A DNA stretch of 15,502 bases from NCBI GenBank assembly GCA_003158415.1, contig PMJA01000260.1:1-15502 (forward strand), read 5' to 3'. Both the position numbers and the translations under genes were made by a program. Below, piece by piece: positions 1 through 6,734 of this stretch. The stretch comes from Methylobacter sp. (GTDB lineage: Bacteria > Pseudomonadota > Gammaproteobacteria > Methylococcales > Methylomonadaceae). The notes under the pieces were generated by a model, which saw only the letters and a list, made by a program, of their open reading frames with translations, had not been told where the DNA came from and made no database searches. Every line of letters starts with the position of its first letter. Within the stretch, counting starts at the first letter, position 1.

Positions 1-1049
1 CGCGGGCCGGTGAGGTATTGGTAAACCATCTCCGTTTTGGTTTGCTGGCCTTCGGTGGATTGCCGCGCAAGGGCCAGTTCCAGTAATGATTGGCGCAAAA
101 CCATCGCTACCGGCAAGGCGGCCCTGGGATGCGTTACCCAGATGTTATCGACCATTTCGAAGGTTTCAACGCCTTTCGGCAACACTTGGCTTACGATGAT
201 GGCGATTTCCGCCTTCGCCATCCGTTGATCGCCGCGTAGCTTTATTAGCCAGGCGTCGCTCCAGTTCTTGGTGCGCTTGAACTCCCACAAGATGGTGCCG
301 CCGGGCTGGCCGCCTGCGCCGACAACGCGGTGCAGCACATCCCCGCCGAATTCGCCTTTGGGCACCGGCTCAATGGCATCGAAAGGGAATTTGGTGCGCA
401 ATAGGTTTTCAAGCTCCAGTTCCTGGACTTCGCCTTGCAACTGCTGCGAGCCTTGTTCGGCCCTGCGCTTGAGATCCTCAATTTGTTTCTGCATTGCGCT
501 AATGGTTTGTTCCTTTTCCATTACCTTGAGTTTTTGTTCGTCTTCGGCTTCTTTTTTGGCTTGTTGGCGGGTGGTGTCCAGTCCTTCCTGCACGCGTTTT
601 TCAACGGTGAGTTCCAGTTCACGTTTGGCGTCATCCAGTTCACGCTGTTTTTTGATTAATCCTGCTTGCGCCTTTTGCGCCTCAGCCAGTTTTTCTTCAC
701 GGCTTTTTAGCACTTCCTGCAAGTCAGCTACTTCACGGGATTTCTGTTCCAGATCATTTGCTGCGGCTTGTCTGGCTTTTTTGGCTTCCTCTGCCGTAAT
801 GCGTCCGCGATCTTTTTTTAGCTGCTCTTCAACCTGATCGGCCACTTGCTGATTGAGCTTGTTTTTGGTATCGACCAGCTGTTTTTCTTTTTCACGCACG
901 GCCTGTTCGCGCGTGGCAATGTCGCTGTCTTTCTGCGCCAGTTGCTGCTCAAACTGTTTGCGGGTAGATTCAATCAGTGGCGCCGCCAAGGATTCGGTGA
1001 GCTTGATTTGGGTTTTGCAATTCGGGCAGGTGATGGTGGGTTCGGTCAT
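1..1049 (-). CDS. DUF2130 domain protein (C-terminus cut by window edge)
   Basis: The open frame runs off the left edge, leaving 349 residues. It starts MTEPTITCPNCKTQ (one CxxC pair at 8-11, perhaps half a zinc knuckle). A very long charged coiled coil rich in K, E, Q and R follows at about residues 25-210. A globular part then starts with LENLLRTKFPFDAIEPVPKG, as in DUF2130 (COG4487) proteins, which are normally about 420-450 residues, so some 70-100 residues are missing. The globular part has GGDVLHRV (D237) followed by ILWEFKRTKNWSDAW (E256, K258). This spacing resembles the D...ExK core of PD-(D/E)xK nucleases, so a DNA-related role is plausible but not shown. The start is supported by an AAGGAA ribosome site 8-9 nt upstream. 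No neighbour hints at its function, and the gene is separated from cbiF by a repeat-containing spacer. I am sure of the family, not of the role. Confidence 0.85.
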   Translation of the reverse strand, partial: MTEPTITCPNCKTQIKLTESLAAPLIESTRKQFEQQLAQKDSDIATREQAVREKEKQLVDTKNKLNQQVADQVEEQLKKDRGRITAEEAKKARQAAANDLEQKSREVADLQEVLKSREEKLAEAQKAQAGLIKKQRELDDAKRELELTVEKRVQEGLDTTRQQAKKEAEDEQKLKVMEKEQTISAMQKQIEDLKRRAEQGSQQLQGEVQELELENLLRTKFPFDAIEPVPKGEFGGDVLHRVVGAGGQPGGTILWEFKRTKNWSDAWLIKLRGDQRMAKAEIAIIVSQVLPKGVETFEMVDNIWVTHPRAALPVAMVLRQSLLELALARQSTEGQQTKTEMVYQYLTGP

Positions 1050-1057
1050 GGTTTGAT

Positions 1058-1063
1058 TTCCTT
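1058..1063 (-). promoter_or_regulatory. Ribosome binding site of the DUF2130 gene
   Basis: Read on the minus strand this is AAGGAA, with 8 nt between it and the ATG at 1049. It is one of the better Shine-Dalgarno matches in the window and fixes the start of the DUF2130 protein at MTEPTIT. Confidence 0.6.
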
Positions 1064-1096
1064 CGAAGCATCCGGGCTGCGTAATTTAGAGACATT

Positions 1097-1124
1097 GCTA
1101 ATGCCGTCTAGTGGGGGCATTAGC
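1097..1124. repeat. 9-bp perfect hairpin in the DUF2130 leader
   Basis: GCTAATGCC (1097-1105) pairs perfectly with GGCATTAGC (1116-1124) across a 10-nt loop. It lies about 48 nt upstream of the DUF2130 start, so it would be in the 5' untranslated RNA. There is no T-run, which argues against an intrinsic terminator. It could be a protein-binding palindrome, an RNA stem or a decayed repeat end. Confidence 0.45.
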
Positions 1125-1201
1125 GTGATGGCGACGGTGTTCAACTGTGTGACATGCTGATTTTAACATATGCCCATTTCATCAACTTTCTTCATTTCAT
1201 C

Positions 1202-1327
1202 GTTCCCACGCTCTACGTGGGAATGCCGCCGCCGACGCTCCAGCGTCTTCTTTGATAGCTACAATTCTATCAAGTCTTTGCAACGCTGGAGCGTTGCAGG
1301 ATAAATTCCCACGCGGAGCGTGGGAAC
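1202..1327. repeat. Composite REP/MITE-like inverted repeat element
   Basis: The outer ends form a 12-bp perfect inverted repeat: GTTCCCACGCTC at 1202-1213 and GAGCGTGGGAAC at 1316-1327. Each end is itself a hairpin (TTCCCACG/CGTGGGAA at 1203-1223; TTCCCACGC/GCGTGGGAA at 1306-1326). Inside lies a second palindrome pair (GACGCT..AGCGTC at 1234-1247; CAACGC..GCGTTG at 1281-1296), whose ACGCTCCAGCGT and ACGCTGGAGCGT cores are reverse complements. The centre has GATAG/CTATC (1254-1271). The whole folds as one long nested structure or as a row of short hairpins, on either strand. It encodes no protein and resembles the non-autonomous REP-derived elements common in proteobacteria. Lying just after cbiF, it may protect or end the cbi transcript. 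Confidence 0.8.
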
Positions 1328-1373
1328 TATAACGCGTAACCCGCAATCTGTAGGGTAATGGTATGGACTAATA

Positions 1374-2150
1374 CTACGGGGTTTTCTTCTGTTTCTTCAC
1401 TACCCGGAAAATATGTGTGTAATCCTTGGCATATAAACGCGATTCTGTCGGTACATGGTCGCTCAAGGCCTCGCCGACTAACAGCATAGTGGTGAGGTTC
1501 CAGTCGCTGCTTTTGATTTCGGAAAGCAATTGCCCCAAGGTGCTTTGGTGGGTACGTTCTTCCGGCCAGGTCGCCCGGTAAACCAGAGCGACCGGCGTGT
1601 CATCCGGGTAATGCAGACGCAGGTCGGCGACGATCTTTTTTAAATGCGGGCCGGACAAAAAGATGCACATGGTCGCGCGGTGTGTGGCCAGCAGCGCTAT
1701 CGCTTCGCTGTCGGGCACGGCGGAGGCGCGGCCGGAAACCCGCGTTAAGATGACGGTTTGCGATACTTCCGGCTTGGTTAGTTCGGCTTTGATGCTGGCT
1801 GCCGCCGCCGTAAACGACGATACGCCGGGTACGATTTCATAGTCTATGTCCAGCGCATCCAGGCGGCGCATTTGTTCGGCGGTGGCGCCGTAAATGGCGG
1901 GATCGCCGGAATGCAATCGCGCGACATCGATGTTTTGTTCCCGTGCGCGTTGATAACAGGCTTGTTGCTGTTCGAGATCGAGCTGGGCGGTATCGATGAT
2001 TTCGGCATTCTGGCTACAATGCACCAGCATGTCTTTCGACACCAAAGAACCCGCGTACAACACCATGCCGACCCGGCCCAACAGGGTAGCGCCGCGTAAG
2101 GTGATCAAATCTGCCGCGCCGGGGCCTGCGCCGATAAAATAAACTTTCAT
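1374..2150 (-). CDS. cbiF: Cobalt-precorrin-4 C11-methyltransferase (CbiF/CobM)
   Basis: The product transfers a methyl group from SAM to C11 of the corrinoid ring, producing (cobalt-)precorrin-5A, in the cytoplasm. It is 258 residues long, normal for CbiF/CobM. The tetrapyrrole methylase fold is marked by the N-terminal GAGPGAADLITLRG loop (7-20), YAGSLVS (32-38), LHSGDPAIYGA (79-89) and VPGVSSFTAAAA (107-118). The start ATG overlaps the cbiL stop by 4 nt (ATGA), so translation is probably coupled. It is the last gene of the run. CbiF and CobM are hard to tell apart by sequence. The cbiX, cbiD and cbiE neighbours favour the cobalt-early (oxygen-independent) naming. Confidence 0.93.
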   Translation of the reverse strand: MKVYFIGAGPGAADLITLRGATLLGRVGMVLYAGSLVSKDMLVHCSQNAEIIDTAQLDLEQQQACYQRAREQNIDVARLHSGDPAIYGATAEQMRRLDALDIDYEIVPGVSSFTAAAASIKAELTKPEVSQTVILTRVSGRASAVPDSEAIALLATHRATMCIFLSGPHLKKIVADLRLHYPDDTPVALVYRATWPEERTHQSTLGQLLSEIKSSDWNLTTMLLVGEALSDHVPTESRLYAKDYTHIFRVVKKQKKTP

Positions 2151-2881
2151 GTGTGTCTTTGTTCTCTGGGTGTTTTACGAATCAGCAAGGTGGCAAGATA
2201 GCCCATTGCGTCTGTTGCGTTTAAATTGCCGACATCGGCGGACAGCATTTCATCGGCTAGGCCGATGCGGCGGGCAAAGGCGCAGTGTTCGGCTATCCCT
2301 AACTCGCGCAATAAATCCAGCACCCAGGGCAGGCGTTTGCCTATTTTCATCAGCACGATAATGTCATGGCTTTCGATGTCGGCCCGCAGACTTTCGGCAT
2401 CGTCAGGGCAGGGCAGGATCAATGTGCGTTCTTTACCTTCGCCCAGCGGCCAACTCATGGCGGCGGCCGCTGCCGCATAACTGGTGATGCCCGGAAAGGT
2501 GCGCTGAGCCAATCCCGGCAACTGCTGTTGCAGGGCCGCTAGGATATAGCCGTAGGTGGAGTAGGTGAACGTATCGCCGATGGTCAGATAGGCGACGTTA
2601 AGCCCCGCGCGCAATTCGACCGCTATGGTTTCGGCTAATTGGGCGTAATGCTCGCTGAGCACGGTGCGATCGGTATCCATTAGGAATTCGATTTCCCGTA
2701 TCCGTTCCGGCGCAACGGCAATGCCTGACAGGCACTGCAAGGCCACCGAGCTTTCGGAAGTCGTGGCGCGCGGCGCAAAGATCAGATCGGCCTGCTGCAA
2801 GGCGGTTACCGCCGCCAGCGGGATATAACCGGTTGGCCCCGGCCCTACGCCGATGCCCCAAAATGTACCTGTGTGACTCAT
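2147..2881 (-). CDS. cbiL: Cobalt-precorrin-2 C20-methyltransferase (CbiL/CobI)
   Basis: This is the first ring-methylating enzyme specific to corrinoids. It adds a SAM-derived methyl group to C20 of (cobalt-)precorrin-2 (factor II). At 244 residues it fits the family. Visible signatures are GIGVGPGPTGYIPLAA (9-24), ADLIFAPRA (31-39), the family-typical YLTIGDTFTYSTYGYI (98-113) and FPGITSYAAAAAA (129-141). The start codon overlaps the cbiD stop by 4 nt, and a GGAG sequence four bases upstream within cbiD may help initiation. The gene ends in a 4-nt overlap with cbiF. The order cbiD-cbiL-cbiF points to one coupled message. Confidence 0.93.
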   Translation of the reverse strand: MSHTGTFWGIGVGPGPTGYIPLAAVTALQQADLIFAPRATTSESSVALQCLSGIAVAPERIREIEFLMDTDRTVLSEHYAQLAETIAVELRAGLNVAYLTIGDTFTYSTYGYILAALQQQLPGLAQRTFPGITSYAAAAAAMSWPLGEGKERTLILPCPDDAESLRADIESHDIIVLMKIGKRLPWVLDLLRELGIAEHCAFARRIGLADEMLSADVGNLNATDAMGYLATLLIRKTPREQRHT

Positions 2882-4125
2882 GGCGCTCCCAAGGTTGTGC
2901 CGTTCAAATTAAATAAGCGCACTTCAACACGGCTTACCGAAGGCGTGCGACTGTGTACCCGCACGGCGATGCGCCGTTCGATTTCTAGCCACAACGCTTG
3001 TGCGCCGTGTTCATGCTGTAATAGCTCTATGGCCGCTTCCACGGTGTTGGCCTGGGCGATGGCCTGCACCAGACGGCTGTCAAATCCCAGTTCCGCCGCC
3101 ACATCGGCCACTACGGGCATAGCCATGCCGCTTTTGCTGGAATGCGTGTCCCAATCGCCCGCCAACACTTTGGCCAGCTTGCCCGGATGGCCCAGCAACC
3201 ACAGCACATCCAGGGTGTGCCGTTCTTCCGCCAGGGCCAATTGCATAAAATCCAGCGCATCGCCCAGAAAGTTGGCGATTTGCACGGCCCGCTGCATCGG
3301 TAATCCCAGCGTCTCTTTGGCGTAAGTGCGGCCTATTTTTCCCGGTAACAAGGCAATGCCGGGCGCGCCGCCGCCCAAGGCCACGCGCACATAGACTTCG
3401 ATGGAGGCTATCCACGACGCCAGTGACAACGGTTCGACGATGCCGGAGGTACCCAAAATCGAGATGCCGCCGACAATGCCCAGCCGGGGATTGAAGGTCT
3501 TTTGCGCGATAATCACGCCGTTTTCGCAACCGATGGTGAGATCGAAACCCTGACTGCTATACCATGAATGGTCAAGATTTGCGCTTTTTTGCTCCCCCTC
3601 ACCCCGACCCTCTCCCGAAGGGAGAGGGAGAAAAACGTCGTAATTCGTGTTTGTGTTGGGTCTATCGGCGGATACCTTGTGTTCCAGTATTTCAGCGACG
3701 GCCTGCTGCATCATCAAGCGCGGAACCGGATTGATGGCAGGCTCGCCGACCGCCACCCTCAAACCCGGTTGCGTCGCCGTGCCGACGCCGTCCCCGGCAA
3801 AAAAACGAATTAGCCCCAGCTTATTTTTTTTCACGACGGCGAAAATAATTGCGCCGTGCGTGTTGTCAGGATCATCGCCGCCGTCTTTAATTACATCGGC
3901 GCGTACCGTTTGTTCATCCAGCCTATATACGGCCTGCACCGGTATCGATAAATAATAATGCTTATCCGGTAAAGTGACCGCCACCTCGTTGTGGCATTCG
4001 CCGCGCAGCATCAGATAGAGCGCCGCCTTAACTGCCGCCGTTGCGCAACTGCCGGTTGTGCGTCCGCGCCGCAAGCCGTTAGGCGCAAGCACATCGAGAT
4101 CGAATTTTTTAAGTGGAAAATCCAT
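2878..4125 (-). CDS. cbiD: Cobalt-precorrin-5B C1-methyltransferase CbiD, with in-frame repeat insertion
   Basis: CbiD methylates C1 in the cobalt-early pathway, after CbiG has opened and deacetylated ring A. Family signatures are clear: GRTTGSCATAAVKAAL (21-36), INPVPR (131-136) and NPRLGIVGGISILGTSGIV (212-230). I chose the start at MDFPLKK (415 residues). An upstream in-frame ATG at 4185 lies inside an inverted repeat and would add 20 unconserved residues. No good Shine-Dalgarno is visible for either start. CbiD is usually about 360-380 residues. The surplus sits at about 150-192, between the QQAVAEILE helix and GFDLTIGCENG, where a palindromic repeat (3592-3630) is read through in frame as LPLPSGEGRGEGE (166-178). 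The frame stays open and the motifs on both sides are intact, so the enzyme is probably functional with an extra surface loop. It overlaps cbiL by 4 nt. Confidence 0.92.
   Translation of the reverse strand: MDFPLKKFDLDVLAPNGLRRGRTTGSCATAAVKAALYLMLRGECHNEVAVTLPDKHYYLSIPVQAVYRLDEQTVRADVIKDGGDDPDNTHGAIIFAVVKKNKLGLIRFFAGDGVGTATQPGLRVAVGEPAINPVPRLMMQQAVAEILEHKVSADRPNTNTNYDVFLPLPSGEGRGEGEQKSANLDHSWYSSQGFDLTIGCENGVIIAQKTFNPRLGIVGGISILGTSGIVEPLSLASWIASIEVYVRVALGGGAPGIALLPGKIGRTYAKETLGLPMQRAVQIANFLGDALDFMQLALAEERHTLDVLWLLGHPGKLAKVLAGDWDTHSSKSGMAMPVVADVAAELGFDSRLVQAIAQANTVEAAIELLQHEHGAQALWLEIERRIAVRVHSRTPSVSRVEVRLFNLNGTTLGAP
3592..3630. repeat. Palindromic GC-rich REP-like repeat inside cbiD
   Basis: A perfect 9-bp stem CCCTCTCCC (3608-3616) / GGGAGAGGG (3620-3628) is closed by a GAA loop. 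It is flanked by the CTCACCCCGA-type tail seen with this widespread bacterial intergenic repeat. Here it lies within the cbiD reading frame and contributes residues 166-178. The identification as a known dispersed repeat rests on my recollection of its typical sequence. A genome-wide copy count would settle it. Confidence 0.75.
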
Positions 4126-4145
4126 AAACTTAATCAATAAAGCTT

Positions 4146-4218
4146 GTAGAGTGGATAAGCGTAGCGCATCCGCCAAAAGAGCCACGGAAGGTGGATGCGC
4201 TACGCTTATCCACCCTAC
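4146..4218. repeat. Long inverted repeat between cbiX-cbiC and cbiD
   Basis: A perfect 21-bp arm (4151-4171, GTGGATAAGCGTAGCGCATC plus C) pairs with its exact reverse complement at 4193-4213 over a 21-nt spacer. The similarity extends outward to about 4146 and 4218 with one mismatch. It occupies most of the 130-bp gap between the cbiX-cbiC stop (4256) and the cbiD start (4125), the only wide gap in the cluster. In the transcript it would form a very stable stem immediately before cbiD. It is probably a dispersed palindromic repeat and may attenuate or stabilise the mRNA. There is no T-run after it. Confidence 0.85.
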
Positions 4219-4255
4219 CTATAATGTTCAAATTAATAAATTGCTACTCTTGATT

Positions 4256-5866
4256 TTAATCTGTTGTGGCAGCCGCCAGCTGATTCACCGCATCGATCAT
4301 CAAGCCGTTTACCACGCTGGCCGCCCACGGCGAACCGCCGCGCGTGCCGCTGTTGGTGATGCGCGGCACTTGCAAGCAGCGTTTGAGATCAGCTTTCGCT
4401 TCGCAGGTGCCGACAAAACCTACTGGCAAGCCGATCACCAGTTGCGGTCGCCAGCCATGTTCGCGGATCAAGCGGGTTGCTTCCATAATGGCGGTAGGCG
4501 CATCGCCGATAGACAGCACGATGTCGTTGCCGAATTTCTCGAAGGCGCGGCGCATGCCTGCCGCAGAACGGGTGATGCCTTGCGCCGTCGCGATCAGCGC
4601 GGTTTCGGTATCATGCACGCCGCACCAGGTTTCTATGCCCAGTTGTTCCAGCAAGGCCCGTTTCAGACCGGTTTGCACCATGGTCACGTCGGTCACTACG
4701 CGTTTGCAGCGTAACAGGGCGCGTATACCGGTTGCCACCGCACCCGCAGAAAAATACAGGTCGTCGACGGCGTTAAAATCGCCGCTGGTATGCACCAGCC
4801 GTTGCAGAATCGTTAAATGATCGGAGGGAAACCCCGACCAATCGCGTCCGGCGGCAATAATGCGGAAACTTTCGGCTTCTATCGGATGCGGAATATAAGG
4901 CGTAAATTCGGCAGTGTCAGTCGGAGTTGCAGTGTTTTCCAGCAAGCCGCGCACCTTAAGATGATGCGCGCGTTGCGGTTCGCCGACTTGTTCTTCAAAA
5001 CCAACGATCTGCACGCGGTATTTGCACAGCGAGCAATTCATCGCGGCGCGGCCTTCCACTGCTTCTTGCGCCCGCGTCAGGATCACATCGGCAACGCTAG
5101 CATGTGCGCCCAGATAACTGGCTTTGAGGATTTCCAGGCCCGGCTCCCGTTCCTGCAAGGCGTCGGCGGCGACATAAATACGTTTGACCAGTACGCCGTC
5201 GAACAGAAAAAACGGCACGACGATCAAGCGGGCGTAGCCCAGTTGCGCGGCGGCGCGCAAGCCGTCGGCGACCAAGGGTTTGGCGGTGCCCGAATAACAC
5301 ACGTAAGCGGTGCCGAAACCCATGCCTTCTTCGATCATGCGGGCGAATTTTGAGACTTCACCGTTGGCGTCGGGGTCGGTCGTGCCGCGCCCTACTAACA
5401 CCAAACAGGTATCGTCACGACGCACGGTATGCGGCGATTGCGCTTCGGCAGCGACGATGCGTTCCTGTACGACTTGCAACAACAAAGGATGCAACCCCAG
5501 CGGCGCGCCGAAATAAAAGTCGATGTCGGGATGCGTTTGCGCCGCCGCCAGCAATTCACTGGGCAGGTCATTCTTGGCATGGCTGGCCGCCAGCAATACG
5601 CCGGGCACCATTACCACTTGCTGTACGCCTGCGGCCAGTTGAGCGATAACGGCCTGATCTATGGTCGGGCCGGAAAACTCCAGATAGCCGTGGGTAACAA
5701 CGTGTTGCGGCGCCCGTTTCTTGATTAGTGCTACCAGTTGCTCAAACTCGTGTATGCCGTCAGGATCTCGGCTGCCGTGGCCTGCAACGATAATGCCGTA
5801 GTTGTCTGAATTAATCCCCGGCTTTGAAAAAGAGGGGTTAGAGGAGATTTGATTATCTACAGACAT
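4256..5866 (-). CDS. Fused sirohydrochlorin cobaltochelatase (CbiX) and cobalt-precorrin-8 methylmutase (CbiC)
   Basis: One 536-residue frame holds two enzymes of the same pathway. Residues about 22-305 are a long, two-lobed CbiX that inserts cobalt into sirohydrochlorin. [14 protein letters not shown] carries H30 and AASHAKND carries H96, the presumed metal/catalytic histidines. The second lobe ([16 protein letters not shown], 156-170) lacks the equivalent histidine. It ends with MNCSLCKYR, where M276-x-C278-x-x-C281 matches the MxCxxC motif linked to an Fe-S centre in Bacillus CbiX. A linker at about 306-320 leads to CbiC/CobH (about 322-532), with LVHTSGD (H359, the expected catalytic histidine), [12 protein letters not shown] and GDAPTA. 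CbiC moves the C11 methyl group to C12 to give (cobalt-)hydrogenobyrinate. The start overlaps the cbiE stop by 1 nt (TAATG). Both domains look complete. The fusion joins the first and a late step, so substrate channelling between the two is not expected. Confidence 0.92.
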   Translation of the reverse strand: MSVDNQISSNPSFSKPGINSDNYGIIVAGHGSRDPDGIHEFEQLVALIKKRAPQHVVTHGYLEFSGPTIDQAVIAQLAAGVQQVVMVPGVLLAASHAKNDLPSELLAAAQTHPDIDFYFGAPLGLHPLLLQVVQERIVAAEAQSPHTVRRDDTCLVLVGRGTTDPDANGEVSKFARMIEEGMGFGTAYVCYSGTAKPLVADGLRAAAQLGYARLIVVPFFLFDGVLVKRIYVAADALQEREPGLEILKASYLGAHASVADVILTRAQEAVEGRAAMNCSLCKYRVQIVGFEEQVGEPQRAHHLKVRGLLENTATPTDTAEFTPYIPHPIEAESFRIIAAGRDWSGFPSDHLTILQRLVHTSGDFNAVDDLYFSAGAVATGIRALLRCKRVVTDVTMVQTGLKRALLEQLGIETWCGVHDTETALIATAQGITRSAAGMRRAFEKFGNDIVLSIGDAPTAIMEATRLIREHGWRPQLVIGLPVGFVGTCEAKADLKRCLQVPRITNSGTRGGSPWAASVVNGLMIDAVNQLAAATTD

Positions 5867-6561
5867 TATGGCGCTTCAATCTGGCTGGCTAAAGGATGCA
5901 AGGTGCGGATCAGCATGATGCTCATGTCGCTGAATTCCTTATTGGCGCAGTCGGCCAGTGACCCGTGCCATTCGGCTTCCGCCCGGGTAAGATTCTCCCA
6001 CACTTCGGTGGGATGTTCGGGCGGTATGCCGTTTTCCAGCAGGTAAGCTGCGATATGCCGGGGCATGAAGGAACGCGCGGCATCCCACGGACAGGGAATC
6101 ACGATGGCGTTGCGAAGGTCTTGCAACACATGCACCAGATGACGCTTGAAAGGATCAAGATCGCCGCGCCGATGAAAAGTGATAAACGTGGTTTCGTCGA
6201 AACAGACCTTGGCGCGCGAGGCGAGTATCTGCGCCGAAGAGATGCCCGGCAGCGTTTCCACCGGATGACCGCAAGCCCGCTCGACCCGCTCCAGATACTG
6301 AAAGCCGCTGAAATGAATGTCGCCCATAAACACCACCACGCAATTTTTCCCGGCATGATGCGCTGCCGCCACGGTTTCTAATTGCGCGGTCTGGTCGCGG
6401 TAATTCATCAGCACGGTTTGCGCCGTTTCCGGGATCAGGCACTGAACGACGTTAACGACGGCGTCGAAACCGGCGACTACATCGGCATTACGGATCAGCT
6501 CCGCGCCGCGCTGGGTTAAATACCCCACATCGCCGGGGCCTGCGCCTATGCAGATAATCAT
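5866..6561 (-). CDS. cbiE: Cobalt-precorrin-7 C5-methyltransferase (CbiE)
   Basis: The product is a tetrapyrrole methylase that methylates C5 in the late corrin ring, alongside CbiT (C15). It has 231 residues, slightly long for CbiE. The N-terminal loop [14 protein letters not shown] (6-19), [13 protein letters not shown] (104-116) and the C-terminal [16 protein letters not shown] (205-220) support CbiE. The usual (S)GDPGFYG motif is replaced by GDIHFSG (80-86), so it is a divergent branch. No cbiT follows or is fused to it, although that is the common arrangement. It is the first gene of the cluster, with an AAGGTG ribosome site 5 nt before the ATG. The assignment as CbiE rather than another methylase of this fold is good but less certain than for the other cbi genes. 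Confidence 0.85.
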   Translation of the reverse strand: MIICIGAGPGDVGYLTQRGAELIRNADVVAGFDAVVNVVQCLIPETAQTVLMNYRDQTAQLETVAAAHHAGKNCVVVFMGDIHFSGFQYLERVERACGHPVETLPGISSAQILASRAKVCFDETTFITFHRRGDLDPFKRHLVHVLQDLRNAIVIPCPWDAARSFMPRHIAAYLLENGIPPEHPTEVWENLTRAEAEWHGSLADCANKEFSDMSIMLIRTLHPLASQIEAP

Positions 6562-6566
6562 AACAG

Positions 6567-6572
6567 CACCTT
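6567..6572 (-). promoter_or_regulatory. Ribosome binding site of cbiE
   Basis: On the minus strand this reads AAGGTG followed by CTGTT and the ATG. It is a good Shine-Dalgarno with 5-nt spacing, and it supports the chosen cbiE start and cbiE as the entry gene of the operon. Confidence 0.6.
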
Positions 6573-6649
6573 AATAAGCTCTAAATAGTTGATCATAAAT
6601 CCTTGAATTGTTTTGTTCCGAGTCATGCTGCCTTTAATGAAAAATAATA

Positions 6650-6661
6650 TTTACATGTAAA
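6650..6661. promoter_or_regulatory. 12-bp palindrome upstream of cbiE (possible operator)
   Basis: TTTACATGTAAA is a perfect palindrome about 90 bp upstream of the cbiE start, in AT-rich DNA where a promoter would be expected. It could bind a dimeric regulator. A palindrome this short in AT-rich sequence can also arise by chance, and no regulator gene is adjacent. Confidence 0.25.
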
Positions 6662-6734
6662 AATCAATTATTTGAGATTAAATTAGAAGAGACATTGATT
6701 AAGTATCATACGAGCATCCTTATCAGGCTTAGCC

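Larger units (their letters stand above)
1050..1373. other. Intergenic spacer between cbiF and the DUF2130 gene
   Basis: This 324-bp gap lies between two minus-strand genes. It holds a 9-bp hairpin near the DUF2130 start and a 126-bp composite inverted-repeat element near the cbiF end. I see no convincing open frame in it and no clear sigma70 promoter, although the DUF2130 promoter must lie here or further upstream. No stem followed by a T-run was found for cbiF, so the repeat element may act as the 3' boundary. Confidence 0.6.

Noticed and set aside
268..837. Plus-strand open frame of 189 codons, rich in Ser, Cys and Phe
   Set aside because: It is the antisense shadow of the DUF2130 coiled coil. 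The low-complexity Ser/Cys/Phe content mirrors Lys/Glu/Gln codons on the other strand.
1202..1327. CRISPR array or tRNA gene
   Set aside because: The repeats are inverted rather than direct and there is no regular spacer. No cloverleaf with a T-loop and acceptor stem can be drawn.
2873..3325. Plus-strand open frame of 150 codons opposite cbiD
   Set aside because: It overlaps conserved CbiD coding sequence on the opposite strand, has no recognisable domain, and shows no ribosome site.
4126..4185. Upstream extension of CbiD starting at the ATG at 4185
   Set aside because: The extra 20 residues are encoded by the inverted repeat and the spacer, do not resemble CbiD N-termini, and lack a ribosome site. 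The start at 4125 puts GRTTGSCATAA at the usual distance from the N-terminus.
4817..5353. Plus-strand open frame of 178 codons opposite cbiX-cbiC
   Set aside because: The opposite strand encodes intact chelatase motifs across the same interval, and the translated product has no recognisable family features.
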